Part shown: positions 44,660-53,235 of the stretch, one piece after another
Layout of the letters: each line of letters begins with the position of its first letter
Position numbering within the stretch: position 1 is the stretch's first letter
NCBI RefSeq assembly: GCF_040801915.1
Contig: NZ_JBFMIA010000001.1
Coordinates: 372,001 to 436,000, forward strand
Source of the DNA: Jeotgalibacillus marinus
GTDB lineage: Bacteria > Bacillota > Bacilli > Bacillales > Jeotgalibacillaceae
Direction: 5' to 3'
DNA: 64,000 nt
Notes under the pieces: generated by a model
Told to the model about the DNA's origin: nothing
Databases searched by the model: none
Seen by the model: the letters and a program-made list of their open reading frames with translations, nothing else
Made by a program: the position numbers and the translations under genes

Positions 44660-45106
44660 ATGTCTGAACAAAACGATATTTCAGCCGGACCGTTTGGCTA
44701 TTCTCTTATTCGAGATGAATTGCTTCCAGCGCTTCTAGGCAATCATACAAATGAGGTCCTTTATTGGGCTGGTAAAAACCTAGCGCAAAAGCACCCCTGT
44801 CAAAATGAAGATGAACTCTTTCATTTTTTTGACAAAGCGGATTGGGGCACACTCCAACCCATCAAACAAAAAGGTGACGAAATCATAGTAGAGCTAAGTG
44901 GTCCGCTTTTAGAAAAACGAATCGAATTAAATGACGCCGAACATTTTACACTTGAAGCGGGGTTTATCGCTGAACAGTTTGCCATGATGAAACAATGCCA
45001 AGCAGAAGCCACACAACACCGCCAGAAACGCAACAGCATTATTCAGTTCGTTATTAAATGGGATTCTAAAGACCCTTACGGCATGCCTTCTAGGAAAAGT
45101 AAATGA
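44660..45106 (+). CDS. yslB: YslB, DUF2507 family protein
   Basis: The 148-residue protein (MSEQNDISAGPFGYSLIRDE) belongs to the YslB/DUF2507 family, which has a fold like V4R/TRAPP Bet3 domains and no assigned function. It includes ALLGNHTNEVLYWAGKNLA and ends in a basic tail. The ATG at 44660 has GAGGG seven bases upstream; in-frame starts further up precede the promoter. It is the only plus-strand gene in the sdh-lysC region, ending convergent to lysC. Confidence 0.9.
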   Translation: MSEQNDISAGPFGYSLIRDELLPALLGNHTNEVLYWAGKNLAQKHPCQNEDELFHFFDKADWGTLQPIKQKGDEIIVELSGPLLEKRIELNDAEHFTLEAGFIAEQFAMMKQCQAEATQHRQKRNSIIQFVIKWDSKDPYGMPSRKSK

Positions 45107-45119
45107 TTTCACACACAGA

Positions 45120-45150
45120 CAAGACGCCTTAGATTAGGCGTCTTGTTTTT
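45120..45150 (+). terminator. Terminator after yslB
   Basis: Nine-base arms (45120-45128 and 45137-45145) are followed by TTTTT on the plus strand. lysC ends three bases beyond, so the hairpin may serve both genes. Confidence 0.85.
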
Positions 45151-45152
45151 AA

Positions 45153-46391
45153 TTATGATAATTGCGGTGATGTCTGAAGCGACTCCAAAGAAAAACTCTC
45201 ATGAACAATTTGCGCAGCTTTCAACATGTCGATCCTATTCACAACTGTCGACACTTTGATTTCAGACGTACTTACCATTTTAATTGCAATGCCGTATTCA
45301 GATAATGTTTGGAACATTTGGGCGGCGACCCCTGGATTAGATACCATCCCTGACCCGACGATCGATACTTTTGCAAGGCCTGTTTCATGCTCTACCTTTT
45401 TAAAACCAAGGCTCGCTTGATTTTGATTCAAGACCTCTGAAGCTTCATCTAGCTCAGATTCTTTTATCGAAAAAGATAAATTGGTTGAATTTAACTCGGT
45501 TCTACTATGGATAATGATATCAACATTTATATGATTCGCTGCAAGTGTAGTAAAAACCGATGCCAAGCCTGTAATTTCATCTTCTAACCCAAAAATGGTT
45601 ACACGAACAATATCTTCTTCAAATGCAACACCGCGCACGACTAAATTTTCTTCCAAGTTGGAACCCTCCTCTATCAATGTACCTTCTTTTTCTTCAATAC
45701 TTGATCTTACTGTTAATGGAATCGAATGAATTTTAGCAAACTCAACTGCACGAGGATGCAATACACCTGCACCAAGGTTTGCTAATTCTAACATTTCATC
45801 ATATGAAATCCCTGCTAGCTTACGCGCTCCTTTTATGTAGCGTGGATCAGACGTATATACCCCATCGACATCTGTATAGATATCACAGCGAACAGACTTC
45901 AATGAAGCGGCAAGGGCAACAGCTGTAGTATCGGAACCACCTCTGCCAAGGGTAGTAATCTCTTGATTTATATCTATTCCTTGAAATCCTGCAACTACGA
46001 CAACTTTGCCACGCTCTAATTCTTCACTTATTCTTGCTGTTTCGATATGTGTAATTCGTGCTTTACTGTGAATCGCTTCCGTTTGAATTCCTGCTTGCCA
46101 TCCCGTCATCGAAACGCTCTCATAACCTTTACTCTGGAGCGCTATTGATAGTAAGGAAATCGTCATTTGTTCACCAGTAGTCAAAAGCATATCCATATCA
46201 CGTTTATTCGGCTTGTTTGTAATTTCAGTGGCTAAACGAAAAAGTTCATCCGTTGTTTTTCCCATCGCTGACACTACAACTACCACTTGGTTTCCGTTGT
46301 CTACTTCTTGAATGACTCTCGTTGCAACATGCTGGATCTTTTCCACAGAACCAACCGATGTGCCACCGAATTTCTGTACGATCAAACTCAT
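45153..46391 (-). CDS. lysC: Aspartokinase (lysine-responsive)
   Basis: LysC phosphorylates aspartate, the first step to lysine, diaminopimelate, methionine and threonine. From the ATG at 46391, with AGAGG upstream, the 412 residues begin SLIVQKFGGTSVGSVEKI and include GRGGSDTTAVALAASL near residue 147 and two C-terminal ACT domains (FGLEDEITGLASVFTTLAAN; KVSIVGSGMVSNPGVAAQMF). In B. subtilis an internal start in lysC makes a separate beta subunit; this was not established here. It is controlled by the lysine riboswitch. Confidence 0.96.
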   Translation of the reverse strand: MSLIVQKFGGTSVGSVEKIQHVATRVIQEVDNGNQVVVVVSAMGKTTDELFRLATEITNKPNKRDMDMLLTTGEQMTISLLSIALQSKGYESVSMTGWQAGIQTEAIHSKARITHIETARISEELERGKVVVVAGFQGIDINQEITTLGRGGSDTTAVALAASLKSVRCDIYTDVDGVYTSDPRYIKGARKLAGISYDEMLELANLGAGVLHPRAVEFAKIHSIPLTVRSSIEEKEGTLIEEGSNLEENLVVRGVAFEEDIVRVTIFGLEDEITGLASVFTTLAANHINVDIIIHSRTELNSTNLSFSIKESELDEASEVLNQNQASLGFKKVEHETGLAKVSIVGSGMVSNPGVAAQMFQTLSEYGIAIKMVSTSEIKVSTVVNRIDMLKAAQIVHESFSLESLQTSPQLS

Positions 46392-46443
46392 TTTCTTCCT
46401 CTTTTCTATCTTTATTTCTCGACCAAGCGCAAAAATGAAACGC

Positions 46444-46474
46444 AAAAAAGCAACGGGAAAGCTCTCCCATTGCT
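46444..46474 (-). terminator. Riboswitch terminator upstream of lysC
   Basis: Ten-base arms (46449-46458 and 46465-46474) with one G-U pair are followed by TTTTTTG on the minus strand. This is the off-state hairpin of the lysine riboswitch. Confidence 0.9.
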
Positions 46475-46505
46475 TTTGAACAAATACATTCATCGCTGCA
46501 CAGGT

Positions 46506-46686
46506 GAGATAGCTCTCCAAGATGAATGAACATCTTGACAGCTCTACATTTCTTAAATGCAGAACCAGTACTTGGCTGGATGAGCAGCCCCTTACTTCGG
46601 CGATTGTCCCTTTCACAATGCTTCACAGGACTCCATCATCCTCAGCAATGGTACTTTTGACTTTCGCACCTCTATCCCCACTTTAA
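46506..46686 (-). ncRNA. Lysine riboswitch (L box)
   Basis: The minus strand has the L-box hallmarks in order: GATAGAGGTGCGAA at the 5' side, GGGACAATCGCCGAAG, a GGCTGCTCATCCAGCC arm, and GGAGAGCTATCTC closing the P1 helix. A terminator hairpin and lysC follow. Lysine binding should cause premature termination. Confidence 0.95.
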
Positions 46687-46749
46687 AAAGAAAAGTGAGT
46701 TCGTATAAACTTTTTGTCAGTATAACACAGCGTTTTTAACATCTCAATA

Positions 46750-48522
46750 CTATTCTTTCATTTTTCTCACAATTCTTTCTGCCGTAGCAGGTGGCATTCC
46801 AGCAGCCACGACTTCTTCAAGCGTTGCTTCACGAAGCTTTTTAACCGATCCAAAGTGACGAAGTAATTTCTTTTTACGCTGTGGACCGATACCCGGAATT
46901 TCATCTAAAATGGATTGAATCGAATTTTTACCGCGCAGTTGTCGATGAAACGTAATAGCAAATCGATGCACTTCGTCTTGAATTCGTTGCAGCAGGTAAA
47001 ATTCTTGGCTTCTTCTACCTAGTGGAATCACTTCTAATGGATTTCCATACAGTAGCTGAGACGTTTGGTGACGATCATCTTTAGCAAGACCTGCTAATGG
47101 AATGTCCAACCCAAGTTCATCCGACAAAATTCCACGTGCCGCTTCGATTTGTCCTTTACCGCCATCAATAACAATTAAATCGGGTAATGGCAACTCTTCT
47201 TTTAACACACGCGTATAACGGCGACGGATAACTTCACGCATGGAACCGTAATCATCAGGTCCTTGTACTGTGTTAATTTTATATTTGCGGTACTCTTTTT
47301 TTTCCGGCTTTCCATCGATAAAAACGACAAGTGCCGATACCGCATCGCTGCCTTGAATATTCGAGTTATCAAATGCTTCAATTCTGAGAGGCGTGTGGAT
47401 ATTCATCGCCATCCCAAGCTGTTCCACCGCTTTAATCGTTCTATTTTCATCCCTCTCAATAATTGAAAATTTTTCTTGAAGAGCAATGACTGCATTTTTT
47501 TCAGCTAATTTCAGTAGATCTTTTTTTTGACCTCGAACAGGCTGACGTACCTTTACCTCTAGTAACTCTTCCGCCATTTCCGCGTCAACTTGCAAGGGCA
47601 CAAGAACTTCCCTCGGTTTAAAGTGGTTTGTCTTCATATAAAATTGACCCAAAAATGTTAAAAACTCTTCTTCCGGTTCATCGTAAATTGGAAACAACGA
47701 AACATCACGCTCAATCAACTTTCCTTGACGAATAAAAAAGACCTGCACGCACATCCAGCCTTTATCAACACCATAACCAAAAATGTCACGATTCGTAAAA
47801 TCATTCATCGCCATTTTCTGCTTTTCCATGGTCGCTTCAATGTGGGTAATTTGATCTCTGAATTCCATCGCACGTTCAAACTCAAGATTTTCTGATGCTG
47901 CTGTCATTTTTTTATGAAGCGATTCTTTTACTTCTTTATATCCACCATTTAAAAAACGAGCAATGTCATCTGTCATTTGTCTGTACGTTGATTCATCCAC
48001 GTTAAATTCACAAGGAGCAAGACATTGACCTAAATCATAATAGAGACAAACTCGATCCGGCAATGTCGTACATTTTCTGAGCGGATACATACGATCAAGC
48101 AATTTCTTTGTTTCATTTGCTGCTTGAGCGTTAGGATATGGACCAAAATACCGACCCTTATCTTTTTTTACTTTCCGTGTAATCAGCAACCTTGGATGTC
48201 TCTCTGCTGTCACTTTTAAAAATGGATACGTTTTGTCATCCTTCAACATAACGTTGTACTTCGGATCATGCTTTTTGATCAAATTTAACTCTAAAATAAG
48301 TGCTTCAATATCAGAAGACGTAACGATGTATTCAAAATCCTCAATTTCAGATACGAGACGTTGTGTTTTGCCATCGTGAGATCCAGTAAAATAAGAACGA
48401 ACTCTCATTTTCAGCCGTTTTGCTTTGCCAATATATATAATGGTGTTTTGACGATCCTTCATTAAGTAGCAGCCAGGTTGATCGGGTAACACAGCAAGCT
48501 TGTGCTTCAGCAAATCATTCAT
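46750..48522 (-). CDS. uvrC: Excinuclease ABC subunit C
   Basis: UvrC makes both incisions in nucleotide excision repair. The 590 residues have the GIY-YIG nuclease (GCYLMKDRQNTIIYIGKAKR) at 18-40, a UVR motif near 200, the RNase H-like C-terminal nuclease (AFDNSNIQGSDAVSALVVF; IVIDGGKGQIEAA) and tandem helix-hairpin-helix motifs at the end (LDEIPGIGPQRKKKLLRHFG). AGGAGGG precedes the ATG. Confidence 0.97.
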   Translation of the reverse strand: MNDLLKHKLAVLPDQPGCYLMKDRQNTIIYIGKAKRLKMRVRSYFTGSHDGKTQRLVSEIEDFEYIVTSSDIEALILELNLIKKHDPKYNVMLKDDKTYPFLKVTAERHPRLLITRKVKKDKGRYFGPYPNAQAANETKKLLDRMYPLRKCTTLPDRVCLYYDLGQCLAPCEFNVDESTYRQMTDDIARFLNGGYKEVKESLHKKMTAASENLEFERAMEFRDQITHIEATMEKQKMAMNDFTNRDIFGYGVDKGWMCVQVFFIRQGKLIERDVSLFPIYDEPEEEFLTFLGQFYMKTNHFKPREVLVPLQVDAEMAEELLEVKVRQPVRGQKKDLLKLAEKNAVIALQEKFSIIERDENRTIKAVEQLGMAMNIHTPLRIEAFDNSNIQGSDAVSALVVFIDGKPEKKEYRKYKINTVQGPDDYGSMREVIRRRYTRVLKEELPLPDLIVIDGGKGQIEAARGILSDELGLDIPLAGLAKDDRHQTSQLLYGNPLEVIPLGRRSQEFYLLQRIQDEVHRFAITFHRQLRGKNSIQSILDEIPGIGPQRKKKLLRHFGSVKKLREATLEEVVAAGMPPATAERIVRKMKE

Positions 48523-48561
48523 TACAAGCCCTCCTGTATTTAGATAAGTTTCTTTTACTTC

Positions 48562-48590
48562 ATCATAAGTATTTAGGGAAGGAAATGCAA
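48562..48590 (-). promoter_or_regulatory. Possible promoter for uvrC
   Basis: TTGCAT (48585-48590) and TATGAT (48562-48567) are 17 bases apart on the minus strand. The -35 is weak. No SOS (DinR/LexA) box was evident. Confidence 0.4.
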
Positions 48591-48752
48591 AAATAGAGGG
48601 ATAAATATGTTTTAAAAAATGGATGCTTGCTCAACTATACTGGTGGGAGATGGGGAAGATGGTAGATTTGAGGAGTGATTCATACGAAACATGATTATTC
48701 TTTTAGCTTCACACGGGCTCGAACAACGATGCCATACCCCTAACTAATTCAC

Positions 48753-48780
48753 AAAAAAGAACCGGGCATTATCGCCCGGT
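48753..48780 (-). terminator. Terminator after trxA
   Basis: Seven-base GC-rich arms (48761-48767 and 48774-48780) with a six-base loop are followed by TCTTTTTT on the minus strand. Confidence 0.9.
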
Positions 48781-48789
48781 CCTTCTCAT

Positions 48790-49104
48790 TTATACATGTT
48801 TATTTAGAAGTTCTTCAAGTGATTCTTTTGGTTGGAATCCAACAACTTTATCCACTACTTCGCCGTCTTTTAATACGACAAGTGTAGGAATACTCATAAC
48901 ACCAAATTTGCTTGCTGTTTCTTGGTTTTGATCAACATCAAGCTTAACAATTTTAACTTTCTCGCCCATTTCAGCATCTAGTTCTTCAAGAACAGGTGCA
49001 ATCATTTTACAAGGGCCACACCAAGGTGCCCAAAAATCCGCAAGAACCAGACCTTCATTCGTGTCAGTTGTAAATGTTTGATCAGTAGCATGTGCAATCG
49101 CCAT
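48790..49104 (-). CDS. trxA: Thioredoxin
   Basis: TrxA is the main cytosolic disulfide reductant. The 104 residues contain the redox motif WAPWCGPCKMIAP near residue 29 and the cis-proline loop MSIPTLVVLKDG near 73. The ATG at 49104 has AAGGAGG upstream; longer in-frame starts would run into the promoter. Confidence 0.98.
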   Translation of the reverse strand: MAIAHATDQTFTTDTNEGLVLADFWAPWCGPCKMIAPVLEELDAEMGEKVKIVKLDVDQNQETASKFGVMSIPTLVVLKDGEVVDKVVGFQPKESLEELLNKHV

Positions 49105-49139
49105 GTGTATTTCCTCCTTAGTAAATCTAATATAGGAAA

Positions 49140-49145
49140 AGTATA
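49140..49145 (-). promoter_or_regulatory. Extended -10 promoter for trxA
   Basis: TGCTATACT, an extended -10 box, lies about 36 bases before trxA on the minus strand. The -35 region (TTAGCG at 18 bases) is weak. Confidence 0.45.
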
Positions 49146-49267
49146 GCACCCTCCAGGTTGATACGCTAATAATTTGCCTACCACAGATTATCACCTGAGC
49201 CGACGGGTTTTACAGCTTTGTTGTTCAGTCTAACTGCCGTTAAATTATCGTTGAGCTGGATTGAAGA

Positions 49268-50335
49268 TTACGCATGCTGCAGTTCTTTTGATTCATTGAC
49301 GTTTTCAGATGATTGTTCTGGTAAAAAGTAATAATCTTTAAATGAGAACCTTACTTTACCTCCAATATCGGGAAGAGCAAAAAACGGATCACTCGTGAAG
49401 AATGACAGTTTGACTTTGCCGACTGTCATCACGACTTCTTTATACTCTCCTTCAAACGCCACTTGCTTAATCACACCTTCGTAATCTCCACCTGGTGAAA
49501 TACCGATGCTGTCTCTTCGAATGACCAAGTACCCCTGTCCTTCACCGTTTGAAGGATCATAGAGCTTACCAAGGGGAGTATGAATATAGTCCCCTATTTT
49601 CTCCGCTTCTACCAAATTAGAGCGAGATAAAAATCGAGCGACAAATGGAGTAGCAGGAGAGTGATAGACCTCTTGTGGTGTACCAAACTGCTCCACTCTC
49701 CCTTTATTCATCACGATGATCTTATCCGCAATGGCAAGTGCATCTTTTTGATCATGTGTAACAAATACAGTCGTAATTTTGGCTTGTTTTAAAATACGTT
49801 TTACTTCAAAACGCATCGTGTATTTCAGTTCTGCATCTAAATTGGAGAATGGTTCATCCATTAACAATACCTTTGGCGAAGGTGCTAATGCACGTGCTAA
49901 TGCAACCCGTTGTTTTTGCCCTCCAGAAAGTTCATGTGGGAAGCGTTTGTTCATACCCTGTAACCCTACAAGATCGAGCATTGTTTGAATCAGTGTTCCG
50001 CATTCCTTCGTTGGTTTCTGGACACCGAAGCGAATATTATCTTCTACGCTTAAATGCGGGAATAAAGCATAGTCTTGAAAAACCATCCCTACTTTACGTT
50101 TATTCACCGGAACCCAACTATGTGAAGAATCGATTGGTTGATCACTTAAGCGTAACGTTCCTTCAGATTGCATTTCAAATCCAGCTATCACTCGTAGTGT
50201 CGTTGTTTTACCGCAGCCACTCGGACCTAGGATTGCAACAATTTCTCCTTCATTTACATCGAAGTTAACGTTCGATAGTACAGATTCACCTTTTACAAAT
50301 GATTTGCAGATATTTTGTAGTTGAATAGATGCCAC
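49268..50335 (-). CDS. fbpC: Iron(III) ABC transporter ATP-binding protein
   Basis: This is the ATPase of an Fbp/Fut-type ferric ion importer. The 355 residues show Walker A GPSGCGKTTTLRV near residue 36, Q-loop VFQDYALFPH, signature LSGGQKQRVALARA near 140, Walker B VLLMDEPFSNLDA and a C-terminal TOBE-like domain with LVIRRDSIGI. The start is GTG with AGGAG ten bases upstream. It closes the fbpABC operon, whose Fur-like boxes indicate iron control. The substrate is inferred from the family and the Fur sites. Confidence 0.9.
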   Translation of the reverse strand: MASIQLQNICKSFVKGESVLSNVNFDVNEGEIVAILGPSGCGKTTTLRVIAGFEMQSEGTLRLSDQPIDSSHSWVPVNKRKVGMVFQDYALFPHLSVEDNIRFGVQKPTKECGTLIQTMLDLVGLQGMNKRFPHELSGGQKQRVALARALAPSPKVLLMDEPFSNLDAELKYTMRFEVKRILKQAKITTVFVTHDQKDALAIADKIIVMNKGRVEQFGTPQEVYHSPATPFVARFLSRSNLVEAEKIGDYIHTPLGKLYDPSNGEGQGYLVIRRDSIGISPGGDYEGVIKQVAFEGEYKEVVMTVGKVKLSFFTSDPFFALPDIGGKVRFSFKDYYFLPEQSSENVNESKELQHA

Positions 50336-50348
50336 GGGTAACCATCTC

Positions 50349-51956
50349 CTAATATTTGTTCATAATCCAACGAATAGGAAGTATTGAAATAAGAATGATA
50401 AGTAACGCACTTGGCGCCGCCATTGCGTAATACCCTTCTGACGTTTCGATCCATACGCGGACCGCTAATGTATCAAATCCTGCTGGACGCAGTAATAAAG
50501 TTGCTGGCAACTCCTTAATCACACTTACAAATACAAGTGAAAAACTTGCGATTATACCTGGTTGAATCAGACGTAAAATAACTTGATTTAAAACTTGTAC
50601 CGGTTTTTTCCCTAAGCTCAATGCCGCCTCATCAATTTTTGGAGAGATTTGCCCCATCGATGATTCAGTTGATTGTAATGACTGAGGAAGAAAACGCATC
50701 ACATATGCCATAATCAACATAGCAATGGTTCCATATAAAAATGGGATGTAATTAATAAAGATAAAAATTACCCCTAAAGCAACAATAACACCTGGTAAAG
50801 CATAGCTTAAATAACTAATAACGTCCACAATACGTGACATACCACTATTAAACCTTGTTTTCACATAAATAAGTGGTAATGCTAACACTAGGCAAAGTAA
50901 AGAGGTTATTGCAGCAGCCATAAAACTATTCATTGTGAACGCAAAAAAGCGAGAATCAATCACTCCTTCTACAACAGCGAGCCCGCTCCAATATAGAAGG
51001 ACCCCAATAGGAAGTGCAGCAAACAATCCAAACACCGTACTTACGAATATAAGCGCAGGTACTTTCCATTTACCAAGATCAATTAATGTCGGTGCTTTAC
51101 TCGTACCATCTACCTGATAAAACTTCATTCGACGTTTCGATGCATATTGAATCCCCAGAAAAACAAGTGTGATTACAATCAAGATCATACTAAAAATAGA
51201 AGCGCCAACTCGGTCAAAGCTCCCCATTTGAAAATAGATTGCTTGTGTAAAGGTTGGGTACCGAAGCATGGCAACTGAACCAAAATCACTCACTACATAG
51301 AGCGCTACTAAAATGGCTCCCGATCCAATAGCCGGCCGAACCATTGGAATGGTTACTTTACGAATGACACCAAAATGTGATAATCCACTTATATATCCAG
51401 CCTCTTCAAAAGAAGGGTTAATCTTTTGTAGTGATGCGCTAACAATCAAATAAATATACGGATACGTAAACCCGGTTATAATTAATACGACCATCGGAAA
51501 TGAGAAAACGTCAATAGTCGTTCCAAACAAGTTATCAACCAAGCCACGAGGTCCAAATAAAATAATGTAAGACACAGCCCCGACGTAAGCAGGAATCGTT
51601 AAAGGGACAACAAGTAACCAACGCCATACTCTCCTGCCTGGTAAATTCGTCTTGACGACAAGTATGGCTGATACTACCCCAATTATGAGACCAAGAAACG
51701 TTACTGTAAGAGTTAAACTTAAAGTTTTTTCTAATAAAAAAGGAATGCGAGTATCTAATAATTCTAACCAACGTTGACTGCCATTATCAAACGAGCGAAT
51801 TCCGATATATATAATCGGAATCACCATAAAAATCCCGGTCAAGATCACCATCGCACTTAAAGTAGGACCCGGTGATTTAGACGAACGAAAGAAACGACCA
51901 AAAGTTCGCAGGATTGCCCCTCGAACTTTTGATCTATTTTGGTTATTGGACTTCAA
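50349..51956 (-). CDS. fbpB: Iron(III) ABC transporter permease (fused two-domain)
   Basis: This is the membrane subunit of the importer: 535 residues with about twelve membrane segments, made of two permease halves typical of FbpB/FutB. Each half has an EAA-type loop (EEAGYISGLSHFGVIRKVTIP near residue 190, read in parts; DEAALSLGKKPVQVLNQVIL near 450). The likely TTG start at 51956 lies inside the last codons of fbpA, a 14-base overlap with a weak ribosome binding site, so translation is probably coupled. Confidence 0.88.
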   Translation of the reverse strand: MKSNNQNRSKVRGAILRTFGRFFRSSKSPGPTLSAMVILTGIFMVIPIIYIGIRSFDNGSQRWLELLDTRIPFLLEKTLSLTLTVTFLGLIIGVVSAILVVKTNLPGRRVWRWLLVVPLTIPAYVGAVSYIILFGPRGLVDNLFGTTIDVFSFPMVVLIITGFTYPYIYLIVSASLQKINPSFEEAGYISGLSHFGVIRKVTIPMVRPAIGSGAILVALYVVSDFGSVAMLRYPTFTQAIYFQMGSFDRVGASIFSMILIVITLVFLGIQYASKRRMKFYQVDGTSKAPTLIDLGKWKVPALIFVSTVFGLFAALPIGVLLYWSGLAVVEGVIDSRFFAFTMNSFMAAAITSLLCLVLALPLIYVKTRFNSGMSRIVDVISYLSYALPGVIVALGVIFIFINYIPFLYGTIAMLIMAYVMRFLPQSLQSTESSMGQISPKIDEAALSLGKKPVQVLNQVILRLIQPGIIASFSLVFVSVIKELPATLLLRPAGFDTLAVRVWIETSEGYYAMAAPSALLIILISILPIRWIMNKY

Positions 51957-53019
51957 GCGGAAGACCTGACTGGTCGATCAATTGTTTAGCGTCGTTCCAA
52001 ACTGGTCCTAAATCACTTAATGGCATGTCCATGGTTTTATACTCGTTAATTGGCAATGCTTCTGGTACTGCTTCAACATCAGGATGAAGTGGCGTTTCTT
52101 TTGAGTTGTATGAGAAATCTCTCATGTTTTCTTCTTCAAGCATAAAGGAGATAAATGCTTCTGCATTTTCTGGGTTTGGTGCTCCTTCAATGAAACCAAT
52201 TCCAGATGCGTTAACAAATGCGCCCATTTCGTCTTCACCTTGGTCAGGATAAATAAAACCAACGTTATTGTCTTTTGGTTCACCTAGTTGTTGGTGATAA
52301 TAGTAGTTGTTTACAAGACCAAATTTGAATTCGCCAGCACCAACCGCTTTACGAATGTCACCGTGGCCAGCAAGAATTGCTCCTGCATTTTCTCCTACAT
52401 TTTTGATCCATTCTGATGTTTTATCGTCACCCCATTGTGTTCGTAGTGCAGCAACTTGAGAAATCATAGAGCCGTTTCCTCCACGAACCATTGCAAATTC
52501 ATCAGCCCATTTTGGATCTGCAAGTTCTTCCATCGTTTGAGGCATTTCTTCCTCTGAAATCAGGTCCTTATTATAAATAAATCCTCTTGTTCGTGCTGAT
52601 AGTCCAATCCAAGAATTATCATCCGCACGATACTTATCCTCAATGATCTCAGCATCTTCCCCCGTATATGGTTGCAATGCACCTTCTAACTTAAGGAACT
52701 CCATTGCAGCCGTATCGGTTGAAAAGAAAATATCAGCTTGAGGATTTACTTGTTCCTCATGGATACGATTCACAATTGTCTCGTCAGAAGGAAGAAGCTT
52801 GACTTCAACACCTGTTTCTTCTTCAAATTTATCTAAAATCGGTTGAACGAATTCTTCTTTTCGAGAAGAATACACAACCAACTTACCTTCTAATTCTGAA
52901 TTTCCAACTGTTTCTTCGTTCGATCCTGCTTCTTCGTCTTCTGAATCTGAACTGCATGCGACCATGATGACTGCAACTAATGAAAGCAGTGCAACAAGCC
53001 AAATTTTTCTTTTATCCAT
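51943..53019 (-). CDS. fbpA: Iron(III) ABC transporter substrate-binding lipoprotein
   Basis: This is the solute-binding lipoprotein of the importer. The signal peptide KIWLVALLSLVAVIMVAC ends in a lipobox cysteine at residue 22, followed by an acidic linker (SSDSEDEEAGSNEE). The mature part has the family start LVVYSSRKEEFVQPILDKFE and the paired-tyrosine region LVNNYYYHQQLGE near residue 235, matching FbpA/FutA iron ligands. First gene after the Fur-like boxes. Confidence 0.9.
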   Translation of the reverse strand: MDKRKIWLVALLSLVAVIMVACSSDSEDEEAGSNEETVGNSELEGKLVVYSSRKEEFVQPILDKFEEETGVEVKLLPSDETIVNRIHEEQVNPQADIFFSTDTAAMEFLKLEGALQPYTGEDAEIIEDKYRADDNSWIGLSARTRGFIYNKDLISEEEMPQTMEELADPKWADEFAMVRGGNGSMISQVAALRTQWGDDKTSEWIKNVGENAGAILAGHGDIRKAVGAGEFKFGLVNNYYYHQQLGEPKDNNVGFIYPDQGEDEMGAFVNASGIGFIEGAPNPENAEAFISFMLEEENMRDFSYNSKETPLHPDVEAVPEALPINEYKTMDMPLSDLGPVWNDAKQLIDQSGLPLEVQ

Positions 53020-53068
53020 GACCTTACCTCCTATGTAATATGTTTGACTTCAATTTTGTATCTTGAAC

Positions 53069-53083
53069 TGATAATGATTATCG
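53069..53083. promoter_or_regulatory. Fur box 1
   Basis: TGATAATGATTATCG is a 7-1-7 inverted repeat with one mismatch to the Bacillus Fur consensus. It lies just downstream of the predicted -10 box of fbpA. Confidence 0.8.
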
Positions 53084-53095
53084 TTGACAAGATTT

Positions 53096-53124
53096 AGTTT
53101 ACTCTAATTGATAATCGTCGTCAA
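53096..53124 (-). promoter_or_regulatory. Sigma-A promoter for fbpABC
   Basis: TTGACG (53119-53124) and TAAACT (53096-53101) are 17 bases apart on the minus strand, flanked and overlapped by Fur-like boxes. Confidence 0.7.
53109..53123. promoter_or_regulatory. Fur-like box 2 (partial)
   Basis: TGATAATCGTCGTCA keeps one good half-site and overlaps the -35 box of the fbp promoter. Confidence 0.45.
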
Positions 53125-53143
53125 TAGGATTCAGGGAAATAAT

Positions 53144-53158
53144 TGAGAATGATTATCG
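53144..53158. promoter_or_regulatory. Fur box 3
   Basis: TGAGAATGATTATCG is a 7-1-7 repeat with two mismatches to the Fur consensus, upstream of the -35 box. Confidence 0.7.
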
Positions 53159-53189
53159 TTTTTAAATAGAGGTGATAGCAAACAATATA

Positions 53190-53222
53190 AAAACCCCTTC
53201 AACTCATCAGTTGAAGGGGTTC
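53190..53222 (-). terminator. Terminator after etfA
   Basis: Long perfect arms of 13 bases with a four-base loop are followed by TTTATA on the minus strand, between etfA and the fbp control region. Confidence 0.85.
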
Positions 53223-53235
53223 CCTCATTCACTTA

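Noticed and set aside
46392..46626. Open frames upstream of lysC that would extend the protein by about 75 residues
   Set aside because: They lie in the lysine riboswitch and its terminator. The normal SLIVQKFGG start with its own ribosome binding site is at 46391.
48661..48745. Short plus-strand ORF downstream of a GAGGAG site
   Set aside because: Only 18 codons, and the spacing from the site to ATG is too long.
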